A stretch of DNA of 64,000 bases from DASRDR01 sp044867785 (GCA_044867785.1 JBIOVM010000025.1:6551-70550), one strand, 5' to 3'; counted from the stretch's first letter, positions 1-7,976 are shown. Made by a program: numbers and translations. Notes: generated by a model not told the origin, from the letters alone.

Positions 1-192
1 GGGCCTGATGCCTGGTGGAGCTGGGACCATTCGAGCACGAGCGCCAGCGCCCGCCGCGGGAACTCGCCTCTGACGACGCCGTCCCTGATCGTCACCGTGA
101 TCTCGTATTCGCCGTACGTCGCGTGGAAATGGGCCGGCTCGTGGTCACGGTAGAACATCGCGATCACCCAGGAACCGGCTGATTTCCGGCAC
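1..192 (-). pseudogene. DUF4160 family protein, frameshifted and cut by window edge
   Basis: Read on the minus strand from GTG at 192, the sequence gives VPEISRFLG, the usual N-terminus of DUF4160 proteins, and then goes out of frame. In the neighbouring frame the family continues as VIAMFYRDHEPAHFHATYGE, with the hallmark HFHATYGEYE segment and then RAALALVLEWSQLH. The two halves join if about two bases are restored near 165-170, where the bases between the Gly and Val codons look short. The gene also runs off the left edge of the window. DUF4160 proteins are small (about 80-90 residues) and often sit beside a DUF2442 partner in toxin-antitoxin-like pairs; no partner is visible here. A downstream restart at the internal ATG is possible, but it would lack the conserved N-terminus. 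Confidence 0.7.
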
Positions 193-226
193 GAGACATT
201 CTATCGTCGCCGGCCAAGGCCAAGGC

Positions 227-478
227 ATGGGTGCTCCGTTGTCACCCGAACGGCTCGCCATGCCCCCTAGCCTCGGCGCCGCGCGGGCGGCGGTCCAGGA
301 GCCGCTGGTCCGGTACGCCACCGAGATCGGCTGGGCGTACCTCCCGCCCGAGGAGGCGCTGACGCTCCGGCGCGGCGAGGGAGGGACGCTCTGCTACCTA
401 ACTCACTGGCAGCAGGTCTCCGGCAACGAGCGACTCCAGTCGTGTAGCGCTCGCCGGAACCAATTTCCTCCGCGGTAG
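227..478 (+). pseudogene. N-terminal remnant of a type I restriction R subunit (HsdR-like)
   Basis: Residues from about 293 to 391 read EPLVRYATEIGWAYLPPEEA, then LTLRRGEGG. I recognise this from memory as the start of HsdR-type type I restriction subunits, which run to about 1000 residues. Here the match ends abruptly near 391 and is followed by unrelated residues and a stop at 478. No HsdM, HsdS or remaining HsdR sequence follows, because dnaE2 begins at 536. The simplest reading is the leftover 5' end of a deleted restriction locus. The identification rests on a short stretch, so a small unrelated gene cannot be excluded. Confidence 0.5.
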
Positions 479-535
479 ATTCGTGGCGACTCCACCGTCC
501 GCGCGCCCGACCCCGCCCATTGCCCCTCGCCACCC

Positions 536-3500
536 GTGAAGTACGTCGAGCTGTCCGTGCGGAGCGCGTTCAGCTTCCTCGAGGCCGCGTCGATGCCCGA
601 TCGGCTGGTCGACGAGGCGGCCAGACTCGACCTCGCGGCGCTCGCGCTCGTCGACGTGGACGGAGTCTACGGCGCGCCGCGCTTCCACAAGGCGGCGCAG
701 GCGGCGGGCGTGCGCCCGCTCGTCGGGACCGCCCTCACGCTCGCGGACGGCACGCGCCTCACGCTCCTCGTGGAATCCCGCGCCGGGTACCGGGCGCTCG
801 GTCGCCTCGTCACGCGGGTGAAGATGCGGGCGCCGAAGGGCCGGGCGCGGGCGACGTGGGACGACCTCGACGACATGGGCGCGGGGCTCGTGTGCCTCAC
901 GGGCGGACTGGACGGCCCCCTGGCGGCGGATCTTCTCGCTGGACGTGCGGCGGCGGCACGGGCGACCCTCGCGCGCCTCGCCGCCGCCGTCGGCCGGGGC
1001 CGGCTCTACGTGGAGCTCCAGCGACACGGCACGCGCGAGAGCGAGCTCGTGACCCGCCGGGCCGTGATGCTCGCGCGGGAGGCCCGGCTGCCCGTCGTCG
1101 CCACGGGCGGGGTCCATCACGCGACGCCCGCCGAGGGGCCGATCGTCGACGTCCTGACGGCCATCCGGCTGCGCAGCCCGCTCGACGCGCTCGGCCGGCG
1201 CCTGTCGCCGAACGCCGAGCGCTACCTGCGGCCCCCGGCCGAGATGGCCCGTCGCTTCGCCGACCTCCCGGCGGCGGTGGCCGCGACCGGCGAGATCGCC
1301 ACCCGCTGCGGCTTCACGCTCGCGGATCTCGGCTACCGCTTTCCCGCCTATCCGGTGCCCGATGGCCGGCCGCAGATCGACTACCTCCGCGAGCTCGTCG
1401 ACCAGGGCGCGTGCGGCCGGTATCGTCCCGTGACGGCGCGCGTCCGCCGGCAGCTTGCCCGCGAGCTCGCCCTCATCGAGAAGCTCGACCTCGCCGGGTA
1501 CTTCCTGATCGTCTGGGACATCGTCCGCGAGGCGCGCGCGCGGGGGATCCTCGTCCAGGGCCGAGGCTCGGCGGCGAACAGCGCGGTCTGCTACAGCCTC
1601 GGCATCACGGCCGTGGACCCGGTCGGAATGGATCTCCTTTTCGAGCGATTCCTGTCGGAGGAGCGAGGAGAATGGCCCGACATCGATCTCGACCTCCCGT
1701 CGGGCGAGCGCCGCGAGGCGATCATCCAGTACGTCTACCAGCGCTACGGCGGGACGGGCGCCGCGATGACGGCGAACGTCATCACCTACCAGCCGCGCCG
1801 GGCCGTGCGCGAGGTCGGCAAGGCCCTGGGTCTCCCGCCGGACTTCCTCGATCGGCTCGCGAAGGGCGTGCCCGGTTGGGGGTACCAGGACGCGGCGGAG
1901 GAAACGCCGGCGCGGCATCTCGCCCGGGCCGGCGCCGACCTTGCGGATGCGCGGATCCAGCGCTTCGCCGCGCTCTGGCAGGCCGTCGTGGGGCTCCCGC
2001 GCCATCTCGGCCAGCACTCGGGGGGCATGGTGCTCTGCGCAGGCCGGCTCGACGAGGTGGTGCCGCTCGAGCCGGCGACCATGCCGGGGCGCGTCGTGGT
2101 CCAGTGGGACAAGGACGACTGCGCCGACCTCGGCCTCATCAAGGTCGATCTCCTCGGGCTTGGCATGATGGCCGCCCTCGAGGAGGCGATCGCGCTTTGC
2201 CGGTCGGCCGGCCGCGAGGTGGATCTGGCGCACCTTCCGCCCGACGACCCGGCGGTATACCGGCTCCTCCAAGAGGCGGACACGGTGGGGCTCTTCCAGG
2301 TCGAGAGTCGGGCCCAGATGGCGACCCTCCCGCGCCTTCGCCCCCGGCGTTTCTACGACTTGGTCGTCCAGATCGCGATCATCCGGCCCGGGCCGATCAT
2401 CGGCCAGATGGTCCACCCGTTTCTCGCGCGGCGGGCGGGGCGCCAGCCGGTCACCTACCCCCACCCCTCGCTCGAGCCGATCCTCCGCCGGACGCTCGGC
2501 GTGCCGCTCTTCCAGGAGCAGCTGCTCCGAATGGGGATGGTCGCCGGCGGCCTCACGGGCGGAGAGGCCGACGAGCTCCGCCGGGCGTTCGGGTTCAGGC
2601 GCTCGCGGGCGCGCATGCAAGCGATCGAGGCCAAGCTGCGGGCGGGCATCGCACGGAACGGCATCACCGGCCCGGCGGCGGAGGAGATCGTGCGGGCCAT
2701 CACCGCCTTCGCGGAATACGGCTTCCCCGAGTCGCACGCGGCGAGCTTCGCGCTGCTCGCGTACGCGAGCGCGTACCTGAAGGTCCATCACCCGGCCGAG
2801 TTCTACGCGGCGCTCCTCAACAACCAGCCGATGGGCTTCTACCATCCGGCGACGGTCGTGCGGGACGCGCTCCGGCGCGGGCAGGCGGTGCGCCCGGTGG
2901 ACGTGGGCGTCTCGGCGTGGCGGGCGACGGTGGAGGACGGCGCGGTGCGGCTCGGGCTCGGGCAAGTCAAGCGACTTCGCGAGGCCGCGGCCGCGCGCCT
3001 CGTCGCCGCTCGGCTGGCCCGGCCTTTCACCTCCGTGGACGACCTCTGCGCGCGGGCCGGCCTCTCGCACGAGGAGGTGACCGCGCTCGCGGACGTCGGG
3101 GCGCTGGGGAGCCTCGGACTCCGGCGCCGCGCCGCGCTCTGGCAGGCCGAGCGCGCGGCGCGGCCGCCGGGGCCTCTCTTCCAGGGGCAGGCGCCGAGGC
3201 CCGAGCCCTCACCGCTGCGGGAGATGACGGCGACCGAGCGGCTGGTCGCCGACTACCGCGGGACCGGGGTGTCGGTGGGTCCGCATCCCATGGCGCTCCG
3301 CCGCGCCGACTGGGACCGCCTCGGCGTGACCCCGGCCGCTCGGCTGGCGGCGCATGCCAGCGGCGCGCGCGTGCGCGTGGCCGGCGCCGTGGTCGTGCGT
3401 CAGCGGCCGGGCACGGCGAAGGGCTTCGTGTTCCTCTCGCTCGAGGACGAGACCGGGATCGCCAACGCCATCGTCCGGCCGGGACTGTTCGAACGCGAGC

Positions 3501-3637
3501 GCGCGACGCTCGTGCACGAGCCCTTCGTTCTGGTCGACGGCGTCCTGCAGCACGAAGACGGGGTCACCGCCGTGCGAGCGACGAAGGTCCGGCCGCTCGG
3601 GGCGCGGGCCCCCGTCCCCTCGCACGACTTTCACTGA
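536..3637 (+). CDS. dnaE2: DnaE2/ImuC error-prone DNA polymerase III alpha subunit
   Basis: The 1033-residue product is a C-family polymerase used in damage-tolerant, mutagenic synthesis. The order is a PHP domain (about 1-210), palm and fingers (about 290-800) and a C-terminal OB fold (VRVAGAVVVRQRPGTAKGF). Palm signatures include ILVQGRGSAANSAVCYSLG and PDIDLD, with catalytic aspartates near 382, 384 and 538 (KVDLLGLGMM). The protein ends in SHDFH, typical of DnaE2, and its length matches that family rather than DnaE1. The PHP entry motif reads ELSVRSAFSFL; the metal-binding His expected in DnaE2 (HCLSNFSFL-like) is absent. The start is GTG at 536, because the protein begins KYVELS as DnaE2 does. 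The usual partners imuA and imuB are not adjacent, since the upstream 500 bases hold only gene remnants. Confidence 0.93.
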   Translation: MKYVELSVRSAFSFLEAASMPDRLVDEAARLDLAALALVDVDGVYGAPRFHKAAQAAGVRPLVGTALTLADGTRLTLLVESRAGYRALGRLVTRVKMRAPKGRARATWDDLDDMGAGLVCLTGGLDGPLAADLLAGRAAAARATLARLAAAVGRGRLYVELQRHGTRESELVTRRAVMLAREARLPVVATGGVHHATPAEGPIVDVLTAIRLRSPLDALGRRLSPNAERYLRPPAEMARRFADLPAAVAATGEIATRCGFTLADLGYRFPAYPVPDGRPQIDYLRELVDQGACGRYRPVTARVRRQLARELALIEKLDLAGYFLIVWDIVREARARGILVQGRGSAANSAVCYSLGITAVDPVGMDLLFERFLSEERGEWPDIDLDLPSGERREAIIQYVYQRYGGTGAAMTANVITYQPRRAVREVGKALGLPPDFLDRLAKGVPGWGYQDAAEETPARHLARAGADLADARIQRFAALWQAVVGLPRHLGQHSGGMVLCAGRLDEVVPLEPATMPGRVVVQWDKDDCADLGLIKVDLLGLGMMAALEEAIALCRSAGREVDLAHLPPDDPAVYRLLQEADTVGLFQVESRAQMATLPRLRPRRFYDLVVQIAIIRPGPIIGQMVHPFLARRAGRQPVTYPHPSLEPILRRTLGVPLFQEQLLRMGMVAGGLTGGEADELRRAFGFRRSRARMQAIEAKLRAGIARNGITGPAAEEIVRAITAFAEYGFPESHAASFALLAYASAYLKVHHPAEFYAALLNNQPMGFYHPATVVRDALRRGQAVRPVDVGVSAWRATVEDGAVRLGLGQVKRLREAAAARLVAARLARPFTSVDDLCARAGLSHEEVTALADVGALGSLGLRRRAALWQAERAARPPGPLFQGQAPRPEPSPLREMTATERLVADYRGTGVSVGPHPMALRRADWDRLGVTPAARLAAHASGARVRVAGAVVVRQRPGTAKGFVFLSLEDETGIANAIVRPGLFERERATLVHEPFVLVDGVLQHEDGVTAVRATKVRPLGARAPVPSHDFH

Positions 3638-3684
3638 CCGATCTTCGGCATGCGAGCGGACCGCCCCGACCGCCCCGTCGACTC

Positions 3685-3698
3685 GCCCACCGGTGGGC
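3685..3698. other. 14-base perfect palindrome in the dnaE2-methyltransferase gap
   Basis: GCCCACCGGTGGGC is a perfect inverted repeat in the 131-base gap between dnaE2 and the next gene. It could be an operator or a weak terminator stem, and no T-run follows it. The rest of the gap ends in a comparatively AT-rich stretch around 3728-3758 with TAGTAT at 3753-3758, a plausible -10 element for the methyltransferase gene. Confidence 0.35.
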
Positions 3699-3768
3699 CC
3701 ATGTCCGGGCCTCGACACCACCCATCGTTTAGGTGTTTTCCCTGACAATGTAGGGTAGTATCGGGGCC

Positions 3769-4389
3769 GTGCCCGGCTCCCCGGCGACCGGCTTCCGCGC
3801 CGTCTACGACGCCCTGAGCTCTCGCTACGATCGGGACGCCAGCTCCCGCTATTTTCGCCACGTGCTCGCATGGCTGACGCCACGCCTTCCGAGCCACGGA
3901 CGCGTCCTCGACGTGGGCTGTGGGACCGGACGGTATGCGCTTGCCCTGGCCGCGCGCGGCTTCGAGGTTGTCGCCGTGGACGAGAGCGCCGCGATGATCG
4001 GCCAGGCCCGCGCCAAGCCGGGCGCCGAGTGCGTGGACTTTCGGGTCCTGGATGCCGCCACGTCCATGCCCGAGGGCCCCTTCGACGCGGTCGTCCTCAT
4101 CGACGCGTGGGAGTTCCTCGTCGATCCCGCGAAGACCCTCTGGCACATCCGCGGCGTGCTCCGATCGGGCGCGCCCGGATTCATCGTGACCCCGCACCCC
4201 GCCTGGCGCGTGCCGATCTCGATGGCCGAGGCGATGGGGATCAAGCGGCTCCGTCCCGCCTACGGCTATCGCAACAGCGCGCGCCGCGTGATCGAGGTCG
4301 CCGCCCTCGCCGGGGGGCTCCGGGTGCGGGGAATGACCTCGGCGTACGGCACCCTGGCCCGAGTCGTCGTCCTCGAGGCGGCGCCCTAG
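3769..4389 (+). CDS. Class I SAM-dependent methyltransferase
   Basis: The 206-residue protein has a Rossmann-type methyltransferase core. Motif I is VLDVGCGTGRYALALAARG (about residues 46-64), followed by the acidic strand-2 end VVAVDESAAM and the motif IV-like FDAVVLIDAWEFL. These features show S-adenosylmethionine binding, but the methyl acceptor cannot be read from sequence. The start is GTG at 3769. The gene is convergent with pal, with a GC-rich hairpin between them. No neighbour suggests a pathway. Confidence 0.8.
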   Translation: MPGSPATGFRAVYDALSSRYDRDASSRYFRHVLAWLTPRLPSHGRVLDVGCGTGRYALALAARGFEVVAVDESAAMIGQARAKPGAECVDFRVLDAATSMPEGPFDAVVLIDAWEFLVDPAKTLWHIRGVLRSGAPGFIVTPHPAWRVPISMAEAMGIKRLRPAYGYRNSARRVIEVAALAGGLRVRGMTSAYGTLARVVVLEAAP

Positions 4390-4409
4390 CGGGCGCCCGC
4401 CCCCGCTCG

Positions 4410-4446
4410 CCGCGCGCGCCGCCCGAGCCGGGCGGCGCCGCGCGCG
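4410..4446. terminator. GC-rich hairpin between convergent genes, candidate bidirectional terminator
   Basis: The arms GCGCCGCCCG (4416-4425) and CGGGCGGCGC (4429-4438) pair perfectly around a 3-base loop. Further GC pairs can extend the stem outward after a one-base bulge. It sits midway between the stops of the methyltransferase and pal. There is no T-run on either side, so it may rely on Rho or act only as an RNA-stabilising stem. Confidence 0.5.
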
Positions 4447-4468
4447 ACGACGGAGGCTCGCGGGTGGG

Positions 4469-5089
4469 CTACTGCTTGGCGGAGCTGACGGTCACGGCCG
4501 ACTTCACGAGGAAGTGTGCGCGCCGGTTCTGCGCCCAGCACGCCTCGCTCGAGTCACGGCACGCGGGCCGCTCCTCGCCGTAGCTCAGGATCGTGATGCG
4601 GGAGGCGACCACACCCCGCGCGACCAGCTGGTCGCGCGTCACGCGCGCCCGGGCGTCCCCGAGCGACAGGTTGTACTCGCTCGTCCCGCGCGCGTCGGCA
4701 TGACCCTCGATCAGGACCTGGGTTCCCGGCCGGTCGAGCAGCCAGCGCGCGTTCGCGTCGAGGACCCGGGCGTCCTCCGGCCGCAGCTCGGCGCGATCGA
4801 ACTCGAAGTGGACGTCTCGGAGCGCCGCGGCCTCGCTGAACTCATGCGGCGAGGGCAGCGTCGGAAACATGCTGGCTCCGGGCGCCGTGATCCGCGCCGA
4901 GTCCCCGCCGCCCGCGCGACTGCCCACGCCGCTCGCGCCCGCCGTGCCGCCGCTGGCGGTCGCGTCGCTGGCGTTGGTGCCGGTTCCATCCACCCCCGCC
5001 CCCGTCGTGGACCGGGTCGCGCACCCGGCCAAAGCCACGGTCAGGCCGGCGGCGACGAGCAAAGCCCCGAACTCGATCCGTCGTGTCAT
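4469..5089 (-). CDS. pal: Pal-like OmpA-family peptidoglycan-associated lipoprotein
   Basis: This is a 206-residue outer-membrane lipoprotein that tethers the envelope to peptidoglycan. A lipoprotein signal with lipobox ALAGC places the lipidated Cys at residue 23. A low-complexity Gly/Ser/Thr/Ala linker follows (about 24-75). The OmpA domain then shows DVHFEFDRAELRPED, the peptidoglycan-contact region VLIEGHADARGTSEYNLSLG and the RRAHFLVK tail. Its SD, GAGGAGG, lies eight bases upstream of the ATG at 5089. The gene is outside a tol cluster, so it may be an additional Pal paralogue. It is divergent from the riboswitch-controlled transporter operon. Confidence 0.9.
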   Translation of the reverse strand: MTRRIEFGALLVAAGLTVALAGCATRSTTGAGVDGTGTNASDATASGGTAGASGVGSRAGGGDSARITAPGASMFPTLPSPHEFSEAAALRDVHFEFDRAELRPEDARVLDANARWLLDRPGTQVLIEGHADARGTSEYNLSLGDARARVTRDQLVARGVVASRITILSYGEERPACRDSSEACWAQNRRAHFLVKSAVTVSSAKQ

Positions 5090-5246
5090 GGCAGTCCTCC
5101 TCTACAGGTGCCGGGAGGGCCCGGTCGCGTCTCCGCACTGCAACTCCTGCGCCCAGCTGGGAGGCCGGCGCAATCCCCGTGAAATCAAAGAGCCGGCCGC
5201 CCTCGCCCCGCATGCCGACCGACACGAAAGTCAGCCGCGGCGTCCC

Positions 5247-5277
5247 GGATTGTCACTGGCGCTGCCGGGGATTGTCA
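5247..5277. repeat. Direct repeat GGATTGTCA spaced by two helical turns
   Basis: GGATTGTCA occurs at 5247-5255 and again at 5269-5277, 22 bases apart, in the divergent gap between pal and phnD. Both copies would lie on the same face of the helix, just upstream of the predicted -35 box at 5293. The arrangement fits a pair of regulator half-sites, but this is only a positional argument. Confidence 0.35.
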
Positions 5278-5292
5278 GGCGCCGGCCGTCGG

Positions 5293-5321
5293 TTGACGGC
5301 CCTCCGGGCGCCGGATAGACT
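5293..5321 (+). promoter_or_regulatory. Candidate sigma70-type promoter of the riboswitch operon
   Basis: TTGACG at 5293-5298 is followed after exactly 17 bases by TAGACT at 5316-5321. Transcription would start near 5328, directly ahead of the TPP aptamer, which supports the call. The -10 box matches the consensus at four of six positions. Confidence 0.45.
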
Positions 5322-5323
5322 CC

Positions 5324-5425
5324 GCCCAGGGAATCGCGGGAGCTCGGAATCCCCGAGTTGAGAGGGCAGCGCTCGCTGCCGACCGCCTGAACCTGACCTG
5401 GGTAATGCCAGCGCAGGGAGGTCCG
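5324..5425 (+). promoter_or_regulatory. TPP riboswitch (THI element) overlapping the phnD ribosome-binding site
   Basis: The conserved parts of a thiamine pyrophosphate aptamer are all present in order. P3 is CTCGG/CCGAG (5343-5347 with 5353-5357). The pyrimidine-sensor motif TGAGA is at 5359-5363. A variable hairpin GGCAGC/GCTGCC occupies 5365-5380. TGAACCTGA is at 5388-5396 and GGTAATGCCAGCG at 5401-5413. The closing 3' strand CAGGGAGG (5414-5421) contains the Shine-Dalgarno sequence, and the ATG of phnD is at 5426. Closing the aptamer on ligand binding would therefore hide the ribosome-binding site, giving translational repression. The outer P1 partner strand could not be fixed by eye; CGGAT at 5312-5316 is one candidate, but it would need a start site upstream of the promoter called at 5293. 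Confidence 0.9.
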
Positions 5426-6310
5426 ATGAAGCGGCGTCGTCTCGTCCTCACCGTCGTCGTCTCGAGCGCGCTCGCGCTCGCCGCGCTCGGGGCGTGGCCG
5501 GCCACCGCCCAGACCGCGCTCCACCTGGTGCTCACTCCGTCCCAGAAGCCCACCGACCTCCTGGTGGCGGGCGAGGCCTTCGGGGCCGCGCTGGGGAAGC
5601 TCGTCGGGGTCCCGATCCGCGTCACCGTCGCCTCCGACTACGCGGCGGTGGTCGAGGCGCTCCGGAACAAGACGGCGGACCTGGCCTTCGTCCACCCGGC
5701 CGGCTACGTCCTCGCCAACCGCGAGGCGAAGGCCATGATCGTCGCCAAGGATCAGTGGCACGGGAACACGTCGTACACCTCGCGGATCTACGTCCGGAAG
5801 GACTCCGGGCTCAAGACGCTCGAGGACCTGCGGGGCAAGACCATCGCGTTCGTGGACCCGTCCAGCGCGTCGGGCTACGTCTATCCGATGGTCATCCTGA
5901 TCGAGAAGGGGCTCGTCCGGAACAGGGATCCCAAGACGTTCTTCAAGGACTTCGTGTTCGCGGGGTCCCACGACGCGGGCCTCCAGGCCCTCCTGAACGG
6001 CCATGTCGACGCCTTCGCCTCCTTCGACCAGGCGCGCGAGCAGTACCTGAAGGACCCGGCGCAGCGGGAGCGGCTCATCTGGGTTGCCGAAAGCGCGCCG
6101 ATCCCGGAGGGGGGCATCGCCGCTCGCGACGGCCTCGACCCCGCCCTCTTCGCCAAGGTCCGCACGGCCCTCCTGTCGATGCGGGGCCCGGCGTACGCGC
6201 CGCTCCTCAAGCAGCTCTACGACATCGACGGGTTCGAGCCGGCCGAGGACCGGGAGTACGACCCGGTGCGCGCGGCGATGGACCTCCTCGGCTGGCGTCC
6301 GAAGCGCTGA
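5426..6310 (+). CDS. PhnD-type periplasmic binding protein, predicted thiamine-related ligand
   Basis: The 294-residue secreted protein belongs to the phosphate/phosphite/phosphonate (PhnD) binding-protein family. A Sec signal peptide (about 1-28, ending WPATA) precedes the mature chain. Family features include LVLTPSQKPTDLL near the start of the mature part, DYAAVVEALRNKTADLAFVH, and the hinge DLRGKTIAFVDPSSASGY, with DAGLQALLNGHVDAFASF later. The start is the ATG at 5426, six bases after GGGAGG; an in-frame ATG at 5405 lies inside the riboswitch and is rejected. It is the first gene of a three-gene importer, and the TPP riboswitch in its leader argues that it binds thiamine, a phosphorylated form or a pyrimidine precursor. 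That ligand is inference; the family alone would suggest phosphonate. Confidence 0.85.
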   Translation: MKRRRLVLTVVVSSALALAALGAWPATAQTALHLVLTPSQKPTDLLVAGEAFGAALGKLVGVPIRVTVASDYAAVVEALRNKTADLAFVHPAGYVLANREAKAMIVAKDQWHGNTSYTSRIYVRKDSGLKTLEDLRGKTIAFVDPSSASGYVYPMVILIEKGLVRNRDPKTFFKDFVFAGSHDAGLQALLNGHVDAFASFDQAREQYLKDPAQRERLIWVAESAPIPEGGIAARDGLDPALFAKVRTALLSMRGPAYAPLLKQLYDIDGFEPAEDREYDPVRAAMDLLGWRPKR

Positions 6311-6356
6311 CGCTCGTCCCCCTCGGCCCGGGCGCCCGGCCGCGTGTCGGGGCGCC

Positions 6357-7109
6357 ATGACCCCGATGATCGAGGTCCAGGGGCTCCGGGTGGTGCTGCC
6401 CCCGGACACGGTCGCGCTCTACGGGGTCGACCTCGTCGTCCAGCCCGGGGAGTTCGTCGTGATCATCGGGCGCAGCGGGGCGGGCAAGACGACCTTCCTC
6501 CGGGCGATCAACCGCCTCATCGAGCCGACGGCGGGCACGGTGCGGGTGGCGGGCCAGCCGGTGACCGGGGCCGATCCGGGCGCGCTCCGCCTGGTTCGCC
6601 GCCAGATCGGCATGATCTTCCAGCAGTTCAACCTGGTCCGGCGGGCCTCCGTGCTCGACAACGTGCTGGCGGGTCGACTCGGCTACGTCCCCGAGTGGCC
6701 GAGCCTGCTCCGGCGCTTCCCGGCGGCGGACCGGGCCCTCGCACGAGACTGTCTGGCGCAGGTCGGCCTGGCCGAGTTCGCCGAGCGCCGTGCCGACACG
6801 CTCTCGGGTGGGGAGCAGCAGCGGGTGGCCATCGCCCGTGCGCTCGCGCAGGGGCCGCGGGTGATCCTGGGGGACGAGCCCACGGCCAGCCTGGACCAGA
6901 CGCTCGCGGGCTCGATCATGGGCATCCTCCGCCGGATCAACCAGGAGCATCGGCTGACGCTGGTCGTGAGCCAGCACCAGCTCGAGACCGCGCTCGAGTA
7001 CGGGACGCGGATCATCGGATTCCGGGCCGGGCGAATCGTCTTCGACGGCCCGCCGGCGGCGGTGTCACCCGACGTGGTCCGGACCGTCTACGGGGACGCC
7101 GCGGCGTGA
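6357..7109 (+). CDS. PhnC-type ABC transporter ATP-binding protein
   Basis: This 250-residue ATPase would energise the importer. Walker A is GRSGAGKT (residues 38-45), the Q-loop is IGMIFQQFNLV (about 84-94), the ABC signature is LSGGEQQ (149-155) and Walker B is VILGDEP with catalytic Glu174. The switch His is in VVSQHQLE. VLDNVLAGRLGY is typical of the PhnC subgroup. The ATG at 6357 is chosen because the upstream in-frame codons overlap phnD and are not family-like. The gene lies 46 bases after phnD and overlaps the permease gene by four bases. Confidence 0.9.
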   Translation: MTPMIEVQGLRVVLPPDTVALYGVDLVVQPGEFVVIIGRSGAGKTTFLRAINRLIEPTAGTVRVAGQPVTGADPGALRLVRRQIGMIFQQFNLVRRASVLDNVLAGRLGYVPEWPSLLRRFPAADRALARDCLAQVGLAEFAERRADTLSGGEQQRVAIARALAQGPRVILGDEPTASLDQTLAGSIMGILRRINQEHRLTLVVSQHQLETALEYGTRIIGFRAGRIVFDGPPAAVSPDVVRTVYGDAAA

Positions 7110-7846
7110 AGCGCGCGGCCTGGCTCGCGGGCGCCCTCGTCCTGGCCGTGATCGCCTGGGATATCGACGCCGACCCCGTGCGGCTCGCCCGGGGGGTTCC
7201 CTGGATGTGGGACTTCGTTCGGCGGATGCTGCCGCCGGACCTCGAGGTGCTCCCGGCCGCCCTCGCCGGCGCCCTGACCACGGTGGAGATCGCGCTCCTC
7301 GGGACCACCCTGGCGGCGGTGCTCGCGGTGCCGCTCGGCTTCCTGTCGGCGCGCAACGTCGCCCCGCCCGCCGTCTACTACGGGATGCGCGCCGCGCTCA
7401 ACTTCTTCCGAAGCATCGACACGCTGGTCTACGCGCTCTTGTTCGTCTCTGCGGTGGGGCTCGGGCCGTTCCCGGGGATGCTCGCCGTCCTGGCCTACAC
7501 CACGACGTCCCTCGCGAAGCTGTACTCGGAGACGATCGAGGGGATCGACCCCGGCCCGGTGGACGCCATCCGCGCGACAGGCGCGACGCGCCGCCAGGTG
7601 CTGCGGTTCGGCGTCCTTCCTCAAGTCCTGCCGCTGTTTCTGTCGTACGTCCTCTATCGCTTCGAGTCGAACGTCCGGGCGGCGACCGTGCTCGGCTTCG
7701 TCGGGGCGGGCGGGATCGGGCTCTACCTCCAGACCTACCTCAGGATGATCGACTACCCGGCGGCGTCCACGGTGCTGCTCGTCACCGTCCTCATGGTGAT
7801 GGCCGTCGACTTCGCGAGCGCCCGGATCCGGGCGCGCCTCGTCTAG
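7106..7846 (+). CDS. PhnE-type ABC transporter permease
   Basis: The 246-residue inner-membrane protein has about six hydrophobic segments and the MetI-type EAA loop TIEGIDPGPVDAIRATGATR, which docks on the ATPase. It ends in VDFASARIRARLV, like other PhnE permeases. The start is GTG at 7106, overlapping the phnC stop as GTGA and indicating translational coupling. It is probably the last gene of the operon: malate synthase begins 131 bases later with its own strong SD. Confidence 0.9.
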   Translation: MKRAAWLAGALVLAVIAWDIDADPVRLARGVPWMWDFVRRMLPPDLEVLPAALAGALTTVEIALLGTTLAAVLAVPLGFLSARNVAPPAVYYGMRAALNFFRSIDTLVYALLFVSAVGLGPFPGMLAVLAYTTTSLAKLYSETIEGIDPGPVDAIRATGATRRQVLRFGVLPQVLPLFLSYVLYRFESNVRAATVLGFVGAGGIGLYLQTYLRMIDYPAASTVLLVTVLMVMAVDFASARIRARLV

Positions 7847-7976
7847 GGCGCGCGGCGCCGCGGCTCGCCCGGTTCGGGCGGGCATAGTACGATGATGAGT
7901 GACCCCCGCCGCTCACCGCGGGCGGCCCCATCCCGGCGCGCGCCCGGGTGACCCCGATCGGCAGGAGGACCCGGCC

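Noticed and set aside
398..3070. 890-residue antisense reading over dnaE2
   Set aside because: It is Arg/Pro/Glu-rich with no domain, and lies opposite a clear DnaE2. Very high GC removes stop codons from several frames, so long antisense readings are expected by chance.
5405..5425. In-frame ATG at 5405 as the phnD start
   Set aside because: It lies inside the TPP riboswitch core (TAATGCC), and the SD is downstream of it. The ATG at 5426 has proper SD spacing and begins a normal signal peptide.
5426..7846. Calling the importer a phosphonate transporter
   Set aside because: No C-P lyase or phosphonatase gene is nearby and the leader is a TPP riboswitch. The family name is kept, but the substrate call is not.
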